Of a DNA stretch of 64,000 bases, positions 1 to 8,345 are shown piece after piece. How positions within the stretch are numbered: the first letter of the stretch is position 1; each line of letters starts with the position of its first letter. Source of the stretch: Sphaerisporangium sp. (lineage in GTDB: Bacteria; Actinomycetota; Actinomycetes; Streptosporangiales; Streptosporangiaceae); assembly GCA_025964675.1 (NCBI GenBank), contig JAOPYI010000177.1, positions 1 to 64,000 on the forward strand. The letters run 5' to 3'. Made by a program: the position numbers and the translations under genes. The notes under the pieces were generated by a model. The model worked only from the letters and a program-made list of their open reading frames with translations, did no database searches and had not been told where the DNA came from.

Positions 1-71
1 TAGTCGGGGGAAAGCAGCTGCTTGCGGTGACACGATCCGGCGACAGCGATCCGTGACGGCGGAGTGCCCCT

Positions 72-695
72 ATGCTTTCCTCCATGGTGACCGCGGCGGG
101 GAACGGCGGGCGGGATCCGGACCGGCGCCGGTCGCTTCTCGACGCGGCGGACCGGGTCATCCGGCGTGAGGGGCCGCAGGCGTCCATGGCATCCATCGCC
201 GCCGAGGCGGGCATCACCAAGCCCATCCTCTACCGGCACTTCAGCGACAAGAGCGGCCTCTACCAGGCGCTGGCCGACCGGCACATCCGCACCGTGATCA
301 AGCAGCTCCGGCCGGAGTTCGCGCGGTCGCGCACCGACCTGCGCACCCGGGTAGAGGCCACGATCGACACCTACCTCGACATGATCTCGGCCAACCTCAA
401 CCTCTACCGCTTCCTGTTCCACCGCGCGGGCGCCGAGGACAGCCGCACGCACTCCCACATGGCGACCATCGTGCGCAGCCTCGGCGAGGAGCTAGGCGCG
501 GTCATCGCCAGCGACGGCACCGTGGCCGACCCGGTGCGGGCGCAGATCCTCGGGCACGCGTTCGTCGGCATGGTCCAGACGACGGGTGACTGGTGGCTCG
601 AGCACCACGAGGTCGACAGGCGGCAGGTGGTCGACGGCCTCGTCGACGTGATCGTCGCCGCGATGGCGGGCACCGCCGCCGCCCAGGACGCCTGA
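72..695 (+). CDS. TetR/AcrR family transcriptional regulator
   Basis: The protein has 207 residues. The N-terminal 65 residues form a TetR helix-turn-helix: a helix around LLDAADRVI, then SMASIAAEAGITKPILYRHF, the typical recognition helix ending in YRHF. The remaining all-alpha part would bind a ligand and dimerise, but it shows no diagnostic family signature. The ATG at 72 has a GGAG about 8 bases upstream. The target is unknown. The next operon (symporter, DUF3311) is convergent, and palindromes upstream of that operon and of the CocE gene are possible binding sites. That link is inference. Confidence 0.88.
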   Translation: MLSSMVTAAGNGGRDPDRRRSLLDAADRVIRREGPQASMASIAAEAGITKPILYRHFSDKSGLYQALADRHIRTVIKQLRPEFARSRTDLRTRVEATIDTYLDMISANLNLYRFLFHRAGAEDSRTHSHMATIVRSLGEELGAVIASDGTVADPVRAQILGHAFVGMVQTTGDWWLEHHEVDRRQVVDGLVDVIVAAMAGTAAAQDA

Positions 696-898
696 TCGTC
701 TAGCGTGGTGACGCCCCCGATCGGTGGTCGGGCTGGAGCGTGACCGGCACGTGCTCGACCGCTTCGCGCGGTGCTCCCACGAGCAGGGCCTGGCGCGCCA
801 GGTGTGGGCGCCGGAGCAGATCGTGCCGGCCGGGGCGTCCGACAGCTTCCGCCTGTAGCCCGGCGGGCGTTCGCCTGGCCGATGATCGTCACGCGGCT

Positions 899-935
899 CG
901 CGCCCGGCGGTCCTCCGAAGCGGCCGCCGGGCGCG
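899..935 (-). terminator. Hairpin terminator downstream of the symporter operon
   Basis: A 12-base perfect inverted repeat (CGCGCCCGGCGG / CCGCCGGGCGCG, loop 13) lies just beyond the symporter stop codon on the minus strand. It has no T run, which is common for actinomycete terminators. It would also separate this operon from the convergent TetR gene. Confidence 0.6.
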
Positions 936-946
936 TGGCCCCGAGC

Positions 947-2554
947 TCAGTGGGAGCCGGAGAGCTCGATCTCGTGGACACGGGGGTCGCCCTCGTCGGC
1001 GACGTAGTCCGAGGGGCGGGTGGCGTCCACCCCGTCGGCGACCTTGCCGGCCCGTGCGAGCAGCGTTCCCGCGACCGCGACCACCAGGTTGACGGCGAGT
1101 GCCAGGAAGCCGGCGTAGATCGTCATCTTGGTGTCCAGGCCCAGCTTCGCCAGCGGGAAGGCCGAGCCGCCGAAGTGGGCGTGGCTGGTCGCCGGGTTGG
1201 CGACGTTGTAGAGCATCAGGACGCCGGCCGCCATGCCGGCGGCCCATCCGGCGATCAGGCCGCTCCGGTGGAACCAGCGGGTGTAGAGGCCGAGGCCGAC
1301 CGAGGGCAGGGTCTGCAGGATGATGACGCCGCCGATGAGCTGGAGGTCGATGGAGAACTGCGGGTCGATCAGCAGGATGACGAGCACTGCGCCGATCTTC
1401 ACCACCAGCGAGGCGATCTTGCTGACCGCCGCCTCCTGCGCGTCGGTGGCGTCCCGCTTGATGTACTCCTTGTAGATGTTCCGCGTGAAGAGGTTGGCCG
1501 CGGCGATGGACATGATCGCCGCGGGCACGAGCGCGCCGATGCCGACGGCGGCGTAGGCCACCCCCGCGAACCAGTCGGGGAACATCTTGTCGAAGAGCAG
1601 GGGGACCACGGTGTTGGCGTCCGCCTTGCCATTCGCCGTGATGGGCTTGATCCCGGCCGCGATGGCCATGTAGCCGAGCAGCGCGATCAGGCCGAGCAGC
1701 AGGCTGTAGGCGGGCAGCGCGGACATGTTCCTCTTGACCACGCCACGGCTGCGTGCCGCGAGGACGCCGGTGACGCTGTGCGGGTAGAGGAACAGCGCCA
1801 GCGCCGAGCCGAGCGCCAGCGTGACGTACTGCAGCTGGTTGTTCGGGTTGAGCACGATCCCGTCACCTGGGGCGGGGCTGGCGTCGAACTTCGCCTTGGC
1901 CGCGTCGAAGATCGACCCCCAGCCGCCGAGCCTGGCCGGGATGTAGATGATGGCCACGATGATGACCAGGTAGATCAGGGCGTCCTTGACGAAGGCGATC
2001 AGCGCGGGGGCGCGCAGGCCCGACTGGTAGGTGTAGGCCGCGAGGATCGCGAAGGCGATGATGAGCGGCAGGTCGCCGGTGACGCCCATGGTCTTCAGCA
2101 CGGCTTCGATGCCGACGAGCTGCAGGGCAATGTACGGCATCGTGGCCATCAGGCCGGTGATGGCGATCAGCAGGGCGAGCGTCGGAGAGCCGAAGCGGGC
2201 GCGGACGAAGTCGGCGGGCGTCACCATGCCGTGCACGTGCGACACCGACCACAGCCGGATCAGCACGAGGAACACCAGCGGGTACATCACGATCGTGTAG
2301 GGCAGGGCGAAGAAGCCCATCGCCCCGGCGCCGAACAGCAGTGCGGGGACGGCCACGAAGGTGTAGGCGGTGTAGAGGTCGCCGCCGACCAGGAACCAGG
2401 TGACCCACGAGCCGAACTTCCGGCCGCCGAGGCCCCACTCGTCCAGGCTGGCCAGGTTGTCGGGGCGGTGCCAGCGCGCCGCGACGAAGCCCATGCCGCT
2501 GACGGCGAGGAACAGGATGGTGAAGACGACGATCTCTGTGATGTGATCGCTCAT
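947..2554 (-). CDS. Sodium:solute symporter (SSS family)
   Basis: The protein has 535 residues and many hydrophobic helices, with the SSS-type opening of a first helix followed by a GGRKFG.W..W loop and a second helix. It would sit in the cytoplasmic membrane and couple sodium or proton influx to uptake of an organic solute. Distant relatives (ActP, MctC, B. subtilis YhjB) carry monocarboxylates or are uncharacterised, so the substrate cannot be assigned. The track ORF starts further upstream, but the ATG at 2554 fits better: it follows AGAGGAGCGG and overlaps the stop of the DUF3311 gene (ATGA). The pairing of a DUF3311 protein with an SSS transporter is a recurrent bacterial arrangement. 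Confidence 0.88.
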   Translation of the reverse strand: MSDHITEIVVFTILFLAVSGMGFVAARWHRPDNLASLDEWGLGGRKFGSWVTWFLVGGDLYTAYTFVAVPALLFGAGAMGFFALPYTIVMYPLVFLVLIRLWSVSHVHGMVTPADFVRARFGSPTLALLIAITGLMATMPYIALQLVGIEAVLKTMGVTGDLPLIIAFAILAAYTYQSGLRAPALIAFVKDALIYLVIIVAIIYIPARLGGWGSIFDAAKAKFDASPAPGDGIVLNPNNQLQYVTLALGSALALFLYPHSVTGVLAARSRGVVKRNMSALPAYSLLLGLIALLGYMAIAAGIKPITANGKADANTVVPLLFDKMFPDWFAGVAYAAVGIGALVPAAIMSIAAANLFTRNIYKEYIKRDATDAQEAAVSKIASLVVKIGAVLVILLIDPQFSIDLQLIGGVIILQTLPSVGLGLYTRWFHRSGLIAGWAAGMAAGVLMLYNVANPATSHAHFGGSAFPLAKLGLDTKMTIYAGFLALAVNLVVAVAGTLLARAGKVADGVDATRPSDYVADEGDPRVHEIELSGSH

Positions 2555-2784
2555 CGTCCGCTCCTCTTCTTGCCGACCTGGTACACGATCGTCGTGGCGG
2601 TGACGCCGAGGATGATGAACGCGAGCTGCAGCCAGTAGAACAGCGGGAACCCCAGCAGGCGGGGCTCGTCCGAGTTGTACAGGGCGGGGACCAATGGAAT
2701 CACGATCGGCACGAGGAGCAGCCAGTTCCACGGGCTGCGGTCGCTCCGGGCCGGGCGCTCGTCGCTGGGTGGCGTGGTCAACAC
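2551..2784 (-). CDS. DUF3311 small membrane protein, symporter partner
   Basis: The protein has 77 residues and two hydrophobic segments (about 20-38 and 48-67) separated by the loop PALYNSDEPRLLGFPLFYW, typical of DUF3311. It is followed by a short basic tail. It overlaps the symporter gene by 4 bases and is probably an accessory subunit or assembly factor for it, although the family has no proven function. The likely start is GTG 2784 (or the adjacent TTG) behind TAGGAGAG. A perfect palindrome lies 25 bases upstream. Confidence 0.85.
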   Translation of the reverse strand: MLTTPPSDERPARSDRSPWNWLLLVPIVIPLVPALYNSDEPRLLGFPLFYWLQLAFIILGVTATTIVYQVGKKRSGR

Positions 2785-2808
2785 ACTCTCCTAGGGAGAA
2801 GAGAGGCG

Positions 2809-2832
2809 TAACTAGCCTGTTGGGGCTAGTTA
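2809..2832. promoter_or_regulatory. Palindromic operator candidate upstream of DUF3311-symporter operon
   Basis: TAACTAGCC-N6-GGCTAGTTA is a perfect 9-base inverted repeat. It is AT-richer than its surroundings and lies 25-48 bases upstream of the DUF3311 start, where a repressor would overlap the promoter. It could in principle act as a weak terminator for the upstream CocE gene, but it lacks a GC-rich stem and a T run. Confidence 0.55.
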
Positions 2833-2930
2833 TCCGGTTGCCCGGAAGCGTAATTTCGCGACGATGGCCCGCGCCTCACCAATCGCCGAACGGATGTGTT
2901 GGCGCGCCGAGCGGCGACCCGGCGACCCCC

Positions 2931-4523
2931 TCACCGGACGTGAGGAAGGATGATCGCCGAAGGGCGGTCCGGGTCGTGGAAGATCTCCTGGTCGGCCGGC
3001 ACGGCCGTGTGACCGGTGCCGAGGGGCTCGCCGGTGCCGAGGTTGCGGGCGAGCCGGGGGTAGGCGCCGCTCGCCACGTGGACGCGTACGCGGTGTCCCC
3101 GGCGGAAGCGGTGGGCGATCGGCCACAGCTCGACCTCGACGCGGCGCACGCCCTGGCCGTCTGCGGGCGGCGTGCCGGGCAGCAGGCGCCGGACGCCCTC
3201 GCACACGTTCAGGGAGCTGCCGTCCGGGTGCACGTCGCACACCCGGACCACCAGGTCGGTGTGCTCGGTGCTGGACCGCAGGAACACATCCGCGGTGACC
3301 GGGCCGATCAGGTCGAGGTCCTCGCCGAGCGCCTCGCCGGTGTAGACGAGCACGTCGGATCGTGACTCCAGGCGCCGGTTGTCCCGGGGCGCGGAGTCGC
3401 CGAGCAGCGTGGGGCCCCCGACGACGGGCGTGGGCCGCGCCGGGTCGTAGTGGTACCGGTCGGGATAGGACTCCGCCGGGCCGGCCTGTCCGAGGCCGAA
3501 TCCCGACTGCAGGTGCCAGCGCAGCTCCTTGGCGCCCGGCACGGGCCAGTCGTCGAAGTCCCGCCACTCCCCGGCCCCCGTGACGTACAGGCGCACCGGG
3601 CTGGCCCGCACGCCCGAGGTGTCGCCGAGCAGGTGGGCGCGGAACCACGCCAGCGCGTCGAGGTTGGCCAGGCGGCCGTGCCGCACGTCGGCGTGGTGCC
3701 AGGGGCCGATCGTGAGGTAGGGCTGCCGCCCCGCGGCTCGCATGGCCGTGTAGTCCTTGAGCTGCCACGGCAGGAAGACGTCGTACCAGCCGCCGGTCAT
3801 GGTGACGGCCGCGTCGACCTCCCCGACCGTCGCCGAGAAGTCCCTCTTCTTCCAGAACGGCACGGCAGGGTCGGCGTGGTGCGTCAGCAACTCCTGGAAG
3901 AACGGCAGCGACCGGCCTGCCGCCAGCAGGTCCAGCTCGCCGAGAGGCCGGCCGGACAGCACGGCCCGCTGGGTACGGCGCGGGGCGAAGAGCATCGCCG
4001 CGCCGCTGAGCGGCCCGGACATCAGGGCGGTCAGGGTGCTCCAGCTCAGGATGGACTCCAGCGCGAACGAGCCTCCGACGTAGGCGGCGTCACGGAACTG
4101 GGACGCGGTCACCTGCGTGGCCATGGCCTTGAGGTCCGGGCCCGCGTACGGCGCTATCGCCCACTGGGCGTAACCGAGGTAGCTCGGGCCGTGCATGGCG
4201 AAGGTCCCGCCGTACCAGGGCTGGGCCCGCATCCAGTCGACCGTGGCGAGCCCGTCGTCCTGCTCGTCCAGCGGGGCGGGCTCGCCGCCGGACCCGAACC
4301 CGCCCCGGCAGCTCTGCAGGATCACCTGGAAGCCCTGGCGCGCGAAGGCCCTGCCGTACGCCAGCCCGAACAGGCCGCGCCTGCCGTACGGTGAGCGGAT
4401 CAGGATGGTCGGCGGGCTGCTCACGCCGATCGGGATGTAGCGGTCTGCCAGCAGGAGGACGCCGTCCGGCATGGGCACCTGCATGTCCCTGTGGACGATC
4501 ACCCTTGACGGGATCCGAGCCAT
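2931..4523 (-). CDS. CocE/NonD-family (S15) alpha/beta hydrolase
   Basis: The protein has 530 residues. The N-terminal hydrolase domain carries the CocE-type nucleophile elbow GPSYLG (Ser114) and the oxyanion-side motif SCRGGFGSGG. IGPWHHADV probably contains the catalytic His. The C-terminal part (about 310-530) is the beta-rich PepX_C domain with VYTGEALGEDLDLIGPV. Members are serine hydrolases acting on esters (cocaine esterase) or acyl-peptides, so the substrate is open. There is no signal peptide, hence a cytoplasmic location is expected. The ATG at 4523 follows GAGGAG. The gene appears monocistronic, with an operator-like palindrome in its promoter region. Confidence 0.88.
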   Translation of the reverse strand: MARIPSRVIVHRDMQVPMPDGVLLLADRYIPIGVSSPPTILIRSPYGRRGLFGLAYGRAFARQGFQVILQSCRGGFGSGGEPAPLDEQDDGLATVDWMRAQPWYGGTFAMHGPSYLGYAQWAIAPYAGPDLKAMATQVTASQFRDAAYVGGSFALESILSWSTLTALMSGPLSGAAMLFAPRRTQRAVLSGRPLGELDLLAAGRSLPFFQELLTHHADPAVPFWKKRDFSATVGEVDAAVTMTGGWYDVFLPWQLKDYTAMRAAGRQPYLTIGPWHHADVRHGRLANLDALAWFRAHLLGDTSGVRASPVRLYVTGAGEWRDFDDWPVPGAKELRWHLQSGFGLGQAGPAESYPDRYHYDPARPTPVVGGPTLLGDSAPRDNRRLESRSDVLVYTGEALGEDLDLIGPVTADVFLRSSTEHTDLVVRVCDVHPDGSSLNVCEGVRRLLPGTPPADGQGVRRVEVELWPIAHRFRRGHRVRVHVASGAYPRLARNLGTGEPLGTGHTAVPADQEIFHDPDRPSAIILPHVR

Positions 4524-4574
4524 GAGCGCTCCTCGCTGTAAACGGAGTCATACCCCGGTTGATGTAAGCAGCGC

Positions 4575-4590
4575 GTTACTCACTGGTAAC
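4575..4590. promoter_or_regulatory. Palindrome overlapping the CocE-hydrolase promoter
   Basis: GTTAC-TCACTG-GTAAC is a 5/6/5 inverted repeat. On the minus strand a -35-like TTGACG (4613-4608) lies upstream, with the palindrome where the -10 element should be. The TTAC...GTAA architecture is frequent in TetR-family operators. Which protein binds it is not known. Confidence 0.45.
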
Positions 4591-4709
4591 ATGCTAGTGC
4601 TATTAGCCGTCAAGCGCTGTGACGAATGTCACTCCGCCGCCTTCGCGTCCGATCGGGGACTTCGGGCGAAGAAGTGGCGGGGCGTCCGCGATGCCGCTAG
4701 CATTTGGCC

Positions 4710-4751
4710 ATGCGAACCAGTTCACCTGCTCAGTGGTGGCGCCGCACCTAG
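4710..4751 (+). CDS. trpL: trp leader peptide (13 aa, tandem Trp codons)
   Basis: This short ORF reads MRTSSPAQWWRRT and then stops. Two consecutive TGG codons (4734-4739) sit just before the first arm of an RNA hairpin, the classical design of a transcription attenuator. Ribosome stalling at the Trp codons when charged tRNA-Trp is scarce would favour the antiterminator. No ribosome binding site precedes the ATG. A TAGCAT -10-like hexamer (4698-4703) lies only 6 bases upstream, so the leader may be translated from a leaderless transcript (inference). Confidence 0.88.
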   Translation: MRTSSPAQWWRRT

Positions 4752-4804
4752 GCGGCGCGTGTTTCGCATCTGTTGAGGATGGCCGCCCCGGGAGGCGGCC
4801 TTTT
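4739..4804 (+). promoter_or_regulatory. trp attenuator: pause hairpin, antiterminator and terminator
   Basis: Three mutually exclusive pairings are visible. The 1:2 hairpin is GCGCCGC (4739-4745) with GCGGCGC (4752-4758). The 2:3 antiterminator is GGCGGC (4751-4756) with GCCGCC (4782-4787). The 3:4 terminator is GGCCGCC (4781-4787) with GGCGGCC (4794-4800), followed by TTTT. The Trp codons abut the 1:2 stem. This matches the trp attenuation logic and controls the downstream anthranilate synthase gene. Confidence 0.85.
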
Positions 4805-4852
4805 CCATGTCCGCCCGGGGCCAATCGAAGATCAAGAAGGGCGAGGCTCAGG

Positions 4853-7033
4853 GTGGACACGAGCGGATATACCACCGCGGGTGGCATCGACGTCGAGGTC
4901 ACGACCGCCGATGTTCCGGAGTCCGTGCTCGAGGAGGTCGTCTCCTCGCTCGGCGAGCGTCGCGGCGGCGTGCTTTCCTCCGGCATGGAGTACCCCGGCC
5001 GGTACAGCCGATGGCACCTCGCCTACATCGACCCCGTCCTGGAGATCGTGGCGCGGGGGCGCAAAATCTCCGCGCGGGCGCTGAACGATCGCGGGCGGGT
5101 CGTGCTGCCAGCCGTCGCCTCCTGCCTGCTGGCCGCCGGCAAGACCACCATGGAGCCGACCGCCGGCCACGTCGAGGTCCACGTCGACGAGTCCGAGGAC
5201 ATCCTGCCCGAGGAGATGCGCAGCCGCCGTCCCACGGTCTTCACCGCGATCCGCGAGGTGATCGCCGCCTTCTCCGGCCAGGACGAGCACCTCGGGCTGT
5301 ACGGCGCGTTCGGCTACGACCTGGCCTTCCAGTTCGAGCCGATCCGGCAGGCGCTCGACCGGGCGGCCGACCAGCGGGACCTGGTCCTCCACCTGCCCGA
5401 CCGGGTCATGGTCATCGACCGCAAGCGGGAGACCAGCAGGGAGTATCTTTACGAGTTCACCGTCGACGGCGTCTCGACCCGTGGCCTCGACCGCACGGGG
5501 GAGTCGGTACCGCTTCCCCCCACACCCACCCAGATCCCGAAAAATCCGGATCAGGGGGATTATGCCGCGATCGTGGAGGCCGCCAAGCAGAAGTTCCGGC
5601 GCGGTGACCTGTTCGAGGTGGTCCCCGGCCAGGTCTTCCACGCCCCCTGCGCCGACCCCGCCGGGTTCTACCGGGGCCTGCGCAAGATCAACCCCGCCCC
5701 GTACGAGTTCCTGTTCAACCTCGGCGAGGGCGAGCACCTCGTCGGCGCCTCGCCCGAGATGTACGTCCGCGTCCAGGGCGACCGGGTCGAGACCTGCCCG
5801 ATCTCCGGCACGATCGCGCGCGGCACCAACCCCGTCGAGGACGCCGACGCCATCCGCACGCTGCTCAGCTCGGTGAAGGAGGAGTCCGAGCTGACCATGT
5901 GCACCGACGTCGACCGCAACGACAAGTCACGCGTCTGCGTCCCCGGCACGGTCCAGGTCATCGGCCGCCGCCAGATCGAGATGTACTCCCGGCTGATCCA
6001 CACGGTCGACCACATCGAGGGCCGCCTGCGCCCGGAGTTCGACGCCCTCGACGCCTTCCTCACCCACATGTGGGCCGTCACCGTCACCGGGGCGCCCAAG
6101 ACCTGGGCGATGCAGTTCATCGAGGACCACGAGGCGACCGCCCGGCGCTGGTACGGCGGAGCCGTCGGCTACCTCGGCTTCGACGGCTCCATGAACACCG
6201 GCCTCACCCTGCGCACCGCCCAGCTCCGCGACGGGGTGGCGACGGTCCGGGCCGGCGCGACGCTGCTGTTCGACTCCGACCCCGCCGCCGAGGAGCGTGA
6301 GACCGAGCTCAAGGCCAGCGCGCTGCTCGGAGCGCTCGCGGACGTGGGCGCGCCCGAGACGCAGGCCGTACGCGCGCCGCGGGCGCAGCGGCCGGGGGAG
6401 GGCATGAAGGTCCTGCTGGTCGACCACGAGGACTCCTTCGTCAACACCCTCGCCGACTACTTCCGCCAGCACGGCGCGGACGTCCTCACGCTGCGTCACG
6501 GCTTCCCGCTCGCCATGCTCGACGAGGTCGCGCCGGACATGGTCGTGCTCTCACCCGGCCCGGGCTGGCCGTCCGACTTCGGCTGCGCGGCCCTGGTCGG
6601 CGCGCTGTACGCCCGCGACCTGCCCGTCTTCGGGGTCTGCCTCGGGCTTCAGGCGATGGTCGAGCAGGCCGGCGGCACCCTGTCGCTGCTGCCGCATCCC
6701 CAGCACGGCAAGCGGGGCCAGGTCGGCCGGGTGGGGGAAAGCGCCCTGCTGGAAGGCCTCCCGGAGGAGTTCACCGCGGCCCGCTACCACTCCCTGCACG
6801 CCAAGCAGCCAGGGGTGAACGGCTTCACGGTCACCGCGCTGACCCCGGACGGCGCCGTCATGGCCATCGAGGACACCGCCAACCGGCGCTTCGCCGTCCA
6901 GTTCCACCCCGAGTCCATCCTCACCGCCGAGGGCGGCGCCGGAGCCAAGGTCATCGCCAACGTGTTGCGGCTGTGCCGGGGTTCGGTAAAGGCCGGGACG
7001 AAGTCCCGGCCGGAGGAAGGGGCGCGGCCGTAG
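4853..7033 (+). CDS. trpEG: Fused anthranilate synthase, TrpE-TrpG
   Basis: The protein has 726 residues and converts chorismate plus glutamine to anthranilate, the first committed step of tryptophan synthesis. Residues about 1-500 are the chorismate-binding component I (GRKISARALNDRGR, LVGASPEMYVRV, CPISGTIARG, the TVTGAPK region). From about residue 518 (MKVLLVDHEDSF) a component II glutamine amidotransferase follows, with nucleophile Cys596 in FGVCLGLQ and the FHPES His-Glu pair. The track start at 4619 would run through the leader and terminator. GTG 4853, lying after the terminator, gives the normal N-terminus MDTSGYTTAGG. Fused TrpE(G) enzymes are known from rhizobia and some actinomycetes. 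A role in a secondary pathway is less likely because of the Trp attenuator. Confidence 0.92.
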   Translation: MDTSGYTTAGGIDVEVTTADVPESVLEEVVSSLGERRGGVLSSGMEYPGRYSRWHLAYIDPVLEIVARGRKISARALNDRGRVVLPAVASCLLAAGKTTMEPTAGHVEVHVDESEDILPEEMRSRRPTVFTAIREVIAAFSGQDEHLGLYGAFGYDLAFQFEPIRQALDRAADQRDLVLHLPDRVMVIDRKRETSREYLYEFTVDGVSTRGLDRTGESVPLPPTPTQIPKNPDQGDYAAIVEAAKQKFRRGDLFEVVPGQVFHAPCADPAGFYRGLRKINPAPYEFLFNLGEGEHLVGASPEMYVRVQGDRVETCPISGTIARGTNPVEDADAIRTLLSSVKEESELTMCTDVDRNDKSRVCVPGTVQVIGRRQIEMYSRLIHTVDHIEGRLRPEFDALDAFLTHMWAVTVTGAPKTWAMQFIEDHEATARRWYGGAVGYLGFDGSMNTGLTLRTAQLRDGVATVRAGATLLFDSDPAAEERETELKASALLGALADVGAPETQAVRAPRAQRPGEGMKVLLVDHEDSFVNTLADYFRQHGADVLTLRHGFPLAMLDEVAPDMVVLSPGPGWPSDFGCAALVGALYARDLPVFGVCLGLQAMVEQAGGTLSLLPHPQHGKRGQVGRVGESALLEGLPEEFTAARYHSLHAKQPGVNGFTVTALTPDGAVMAIEDTANRRFAVQFHPESILTAEGGAGAKVIANVLRLCRGSVKAGTKSRPEEGARP

Positions 7034-7084
7034 AGTCCACAGGCCCGGAGGCGGGCGTGAGCTGACGACCGAGGAGCGGGTGGG

Positions 7085-8254
7085 GTGGCGCCGATGGATC
7101 CTGACGACACGCTGCCCGCCTCGGTCCCGGGAATGGTCCGGGCGGCGCTGCTCGCCCCGCTCGTCGACCATCACTGCCACGGGGTGCGCCGCGACGAGCT
7201 GGCACGCTCGCAGTTCGAGATGCTGATCACCGAGGCGGGCACCCCGGCGCCCCCCGGCACCACCCACTTCGACACGCCGGTGGGCACGGCGATCAGGCGC
7301 TGGTGCGCCCCCGTGCTCGGGCTCGACCCGCACGCGCCCCCGGCGGTCTACCTCACCCGCAGGGCCGAGCTGGGCGCCGAGGAGGCGAACAAGCGGCTGC
7401 TGCGCGCGGCAGGGGTCGTGGCCTTCCTGGTCGACGGCGGGCGGGGCGGTCGCGAGCTGCTCTCCGCCGCCGAGATGGGACGGCTCGGGGGCGCCGCCGC
7501 CGACGAGATCGTGCGGCTGGAGCACGTCGAGGAGGAGCTCGTCCAGGAGGGCCCGACCGCCGTCGGCTACATCCACGCCCTCGAGGAGCGGCTCGGCGCC
7601 CGGGCGGCCCGTGCCGTCGGCCTGAAGTCGATCGTCGCCTACCGGTACGGCCTCGACTTCGACCCGGCGCGGCCGAGCCGCGGCACGGTGATCGCGGCGG
7701 CGGGACAGCGGCTCACCGAGCCCAAGCAGCGGCTCGCCGACCCGGTGCTGCTGCGCCACCTGCTCTGGACGGCGGTCGACATCGCCCGCGACCGTGGCCT
7801 TCCTCTCCAGTTCCACACCGGTTACGGCGACCCGGGCATCGACCTGCACCGGTCCGACCCATCACTGATGACGGGCTTCGTCCGGGCGGTGCGGCCGGTC
7901 GGGGTGCCCGTGATCCTCCTGCACTGCTACCCGTTCCACCGGCAGGCGGCATACTTGGCGAGCGTGTTCCCCCACGTGTACGTCGACGTGGGGCTCGCGC
8001 TGACCTCGACGGCCGCGGGGTCCGCCACGATCATCGGCGAGCTGCTGGAGCTGGTGCCGTTCCACAAGCTGATGTTCAGCTCCGACTGCCACGGCGTCGC
8101 CGAGATGTGCCACCTCGGCGCGCTGTACTTCCGCAGGGGGCTGACCCGCGCGCTCGCCGTCCGGCTGGAGGAAGGCGAGTGGAGCGCGGCCGACGCGGCC
8201 CGGGTGGCCCACATGATCGGATCCGGGAACGCCCGCCGCGTGTACCGGCTGTAG
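7085..8254 (+). CDS. Amidohydrolase-2 family metal-dependent hydrolase
   Basis: The protein has 389 residues. The opening LVDHHCHG is the metal-binding HxH of the amidohydrolase TIM barrel. LQFHTGYGD and LLHCYPFHRQ supply further His ligands, and MFSSDCHG gives the late Asp. The fold family includes FluG-like and gamma-glutamyl or decarboxylating amidohydrolases, so the substrate is uncertain. The GTG at 7085 sits about 7 bases after GAGGAG. ATG 7094 is an alternative. It begins 51 bases after trpEG, and an intervening promoter is not obvious, so cotranscription is possible. Confidence 0.82.
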   Translation: MAPMDPDDTLPASVPGMVRAALLAPLVDHHCHGVRRDELARSQFEMLITEAGTPAPPGTTHFDTPVGTAIRRWCAPVLGLDPHAPPAVYLTRRAELGAEEANKRLLRAAGVVAFLVDGGRGGRELLSAAEMGRLGGAAADEIVRLEHVEEELVQEGPTAVGYIHALEERLGARAARAVGLKSIVAYRYGLDFDPARPSRGTVIAAAGQRLTEPKQRLADPVLLRHLLWTAVDIARDRGLPLQFHTGYGDPGIDLHRSDPSLMTGFVRAVRPVGVPVILLHCYPFHRQAAYLASVFPHVYVDVGLALTSTAAGSATIIGELLELVPFHKLMFSSDCHGVAEMCHLGALYFRRGLTRALAVRLEEGEWSAADAARVAHMIGSGNARRVYRL

Positions 8255-8345
8255 TGTCGGCGCCGCCGTTTCGCCGACATCACCTGGGTCATCGGCGCCG
8301 CCCTCCACTACGATGTGGGCGGTCGGAGACGAGGGGAACCGAACC

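Noticed and set aside
724-858. 44-codon plus-strand ORF (GTG start) between TetR and the symporter terminator, with strong third-position G/C bias
   Set aside because: No ribosome binding site, no recognisable family, and the bias is also expected in this GC-rich stretch; it might be a gene remnant but cannot be supported.
740-2638. 632-codon plus-strand ORF opposite the symporter gene
   Set aside because: It is the antisense shadow of the symporter; low-complexity Asp/Gly/Arg/Val/Gln composition and no family match. The same applies to the long antisense ORFs at 3450-4394, 6551-7849, 22256-24190, 27580-29232 and 44074-47346.
6551-7849. 432-codon minus-strand ORF across trpEG and the amidohydrolase
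   Set aside because: It spans two well-supported genes antisense and has no domain signature.
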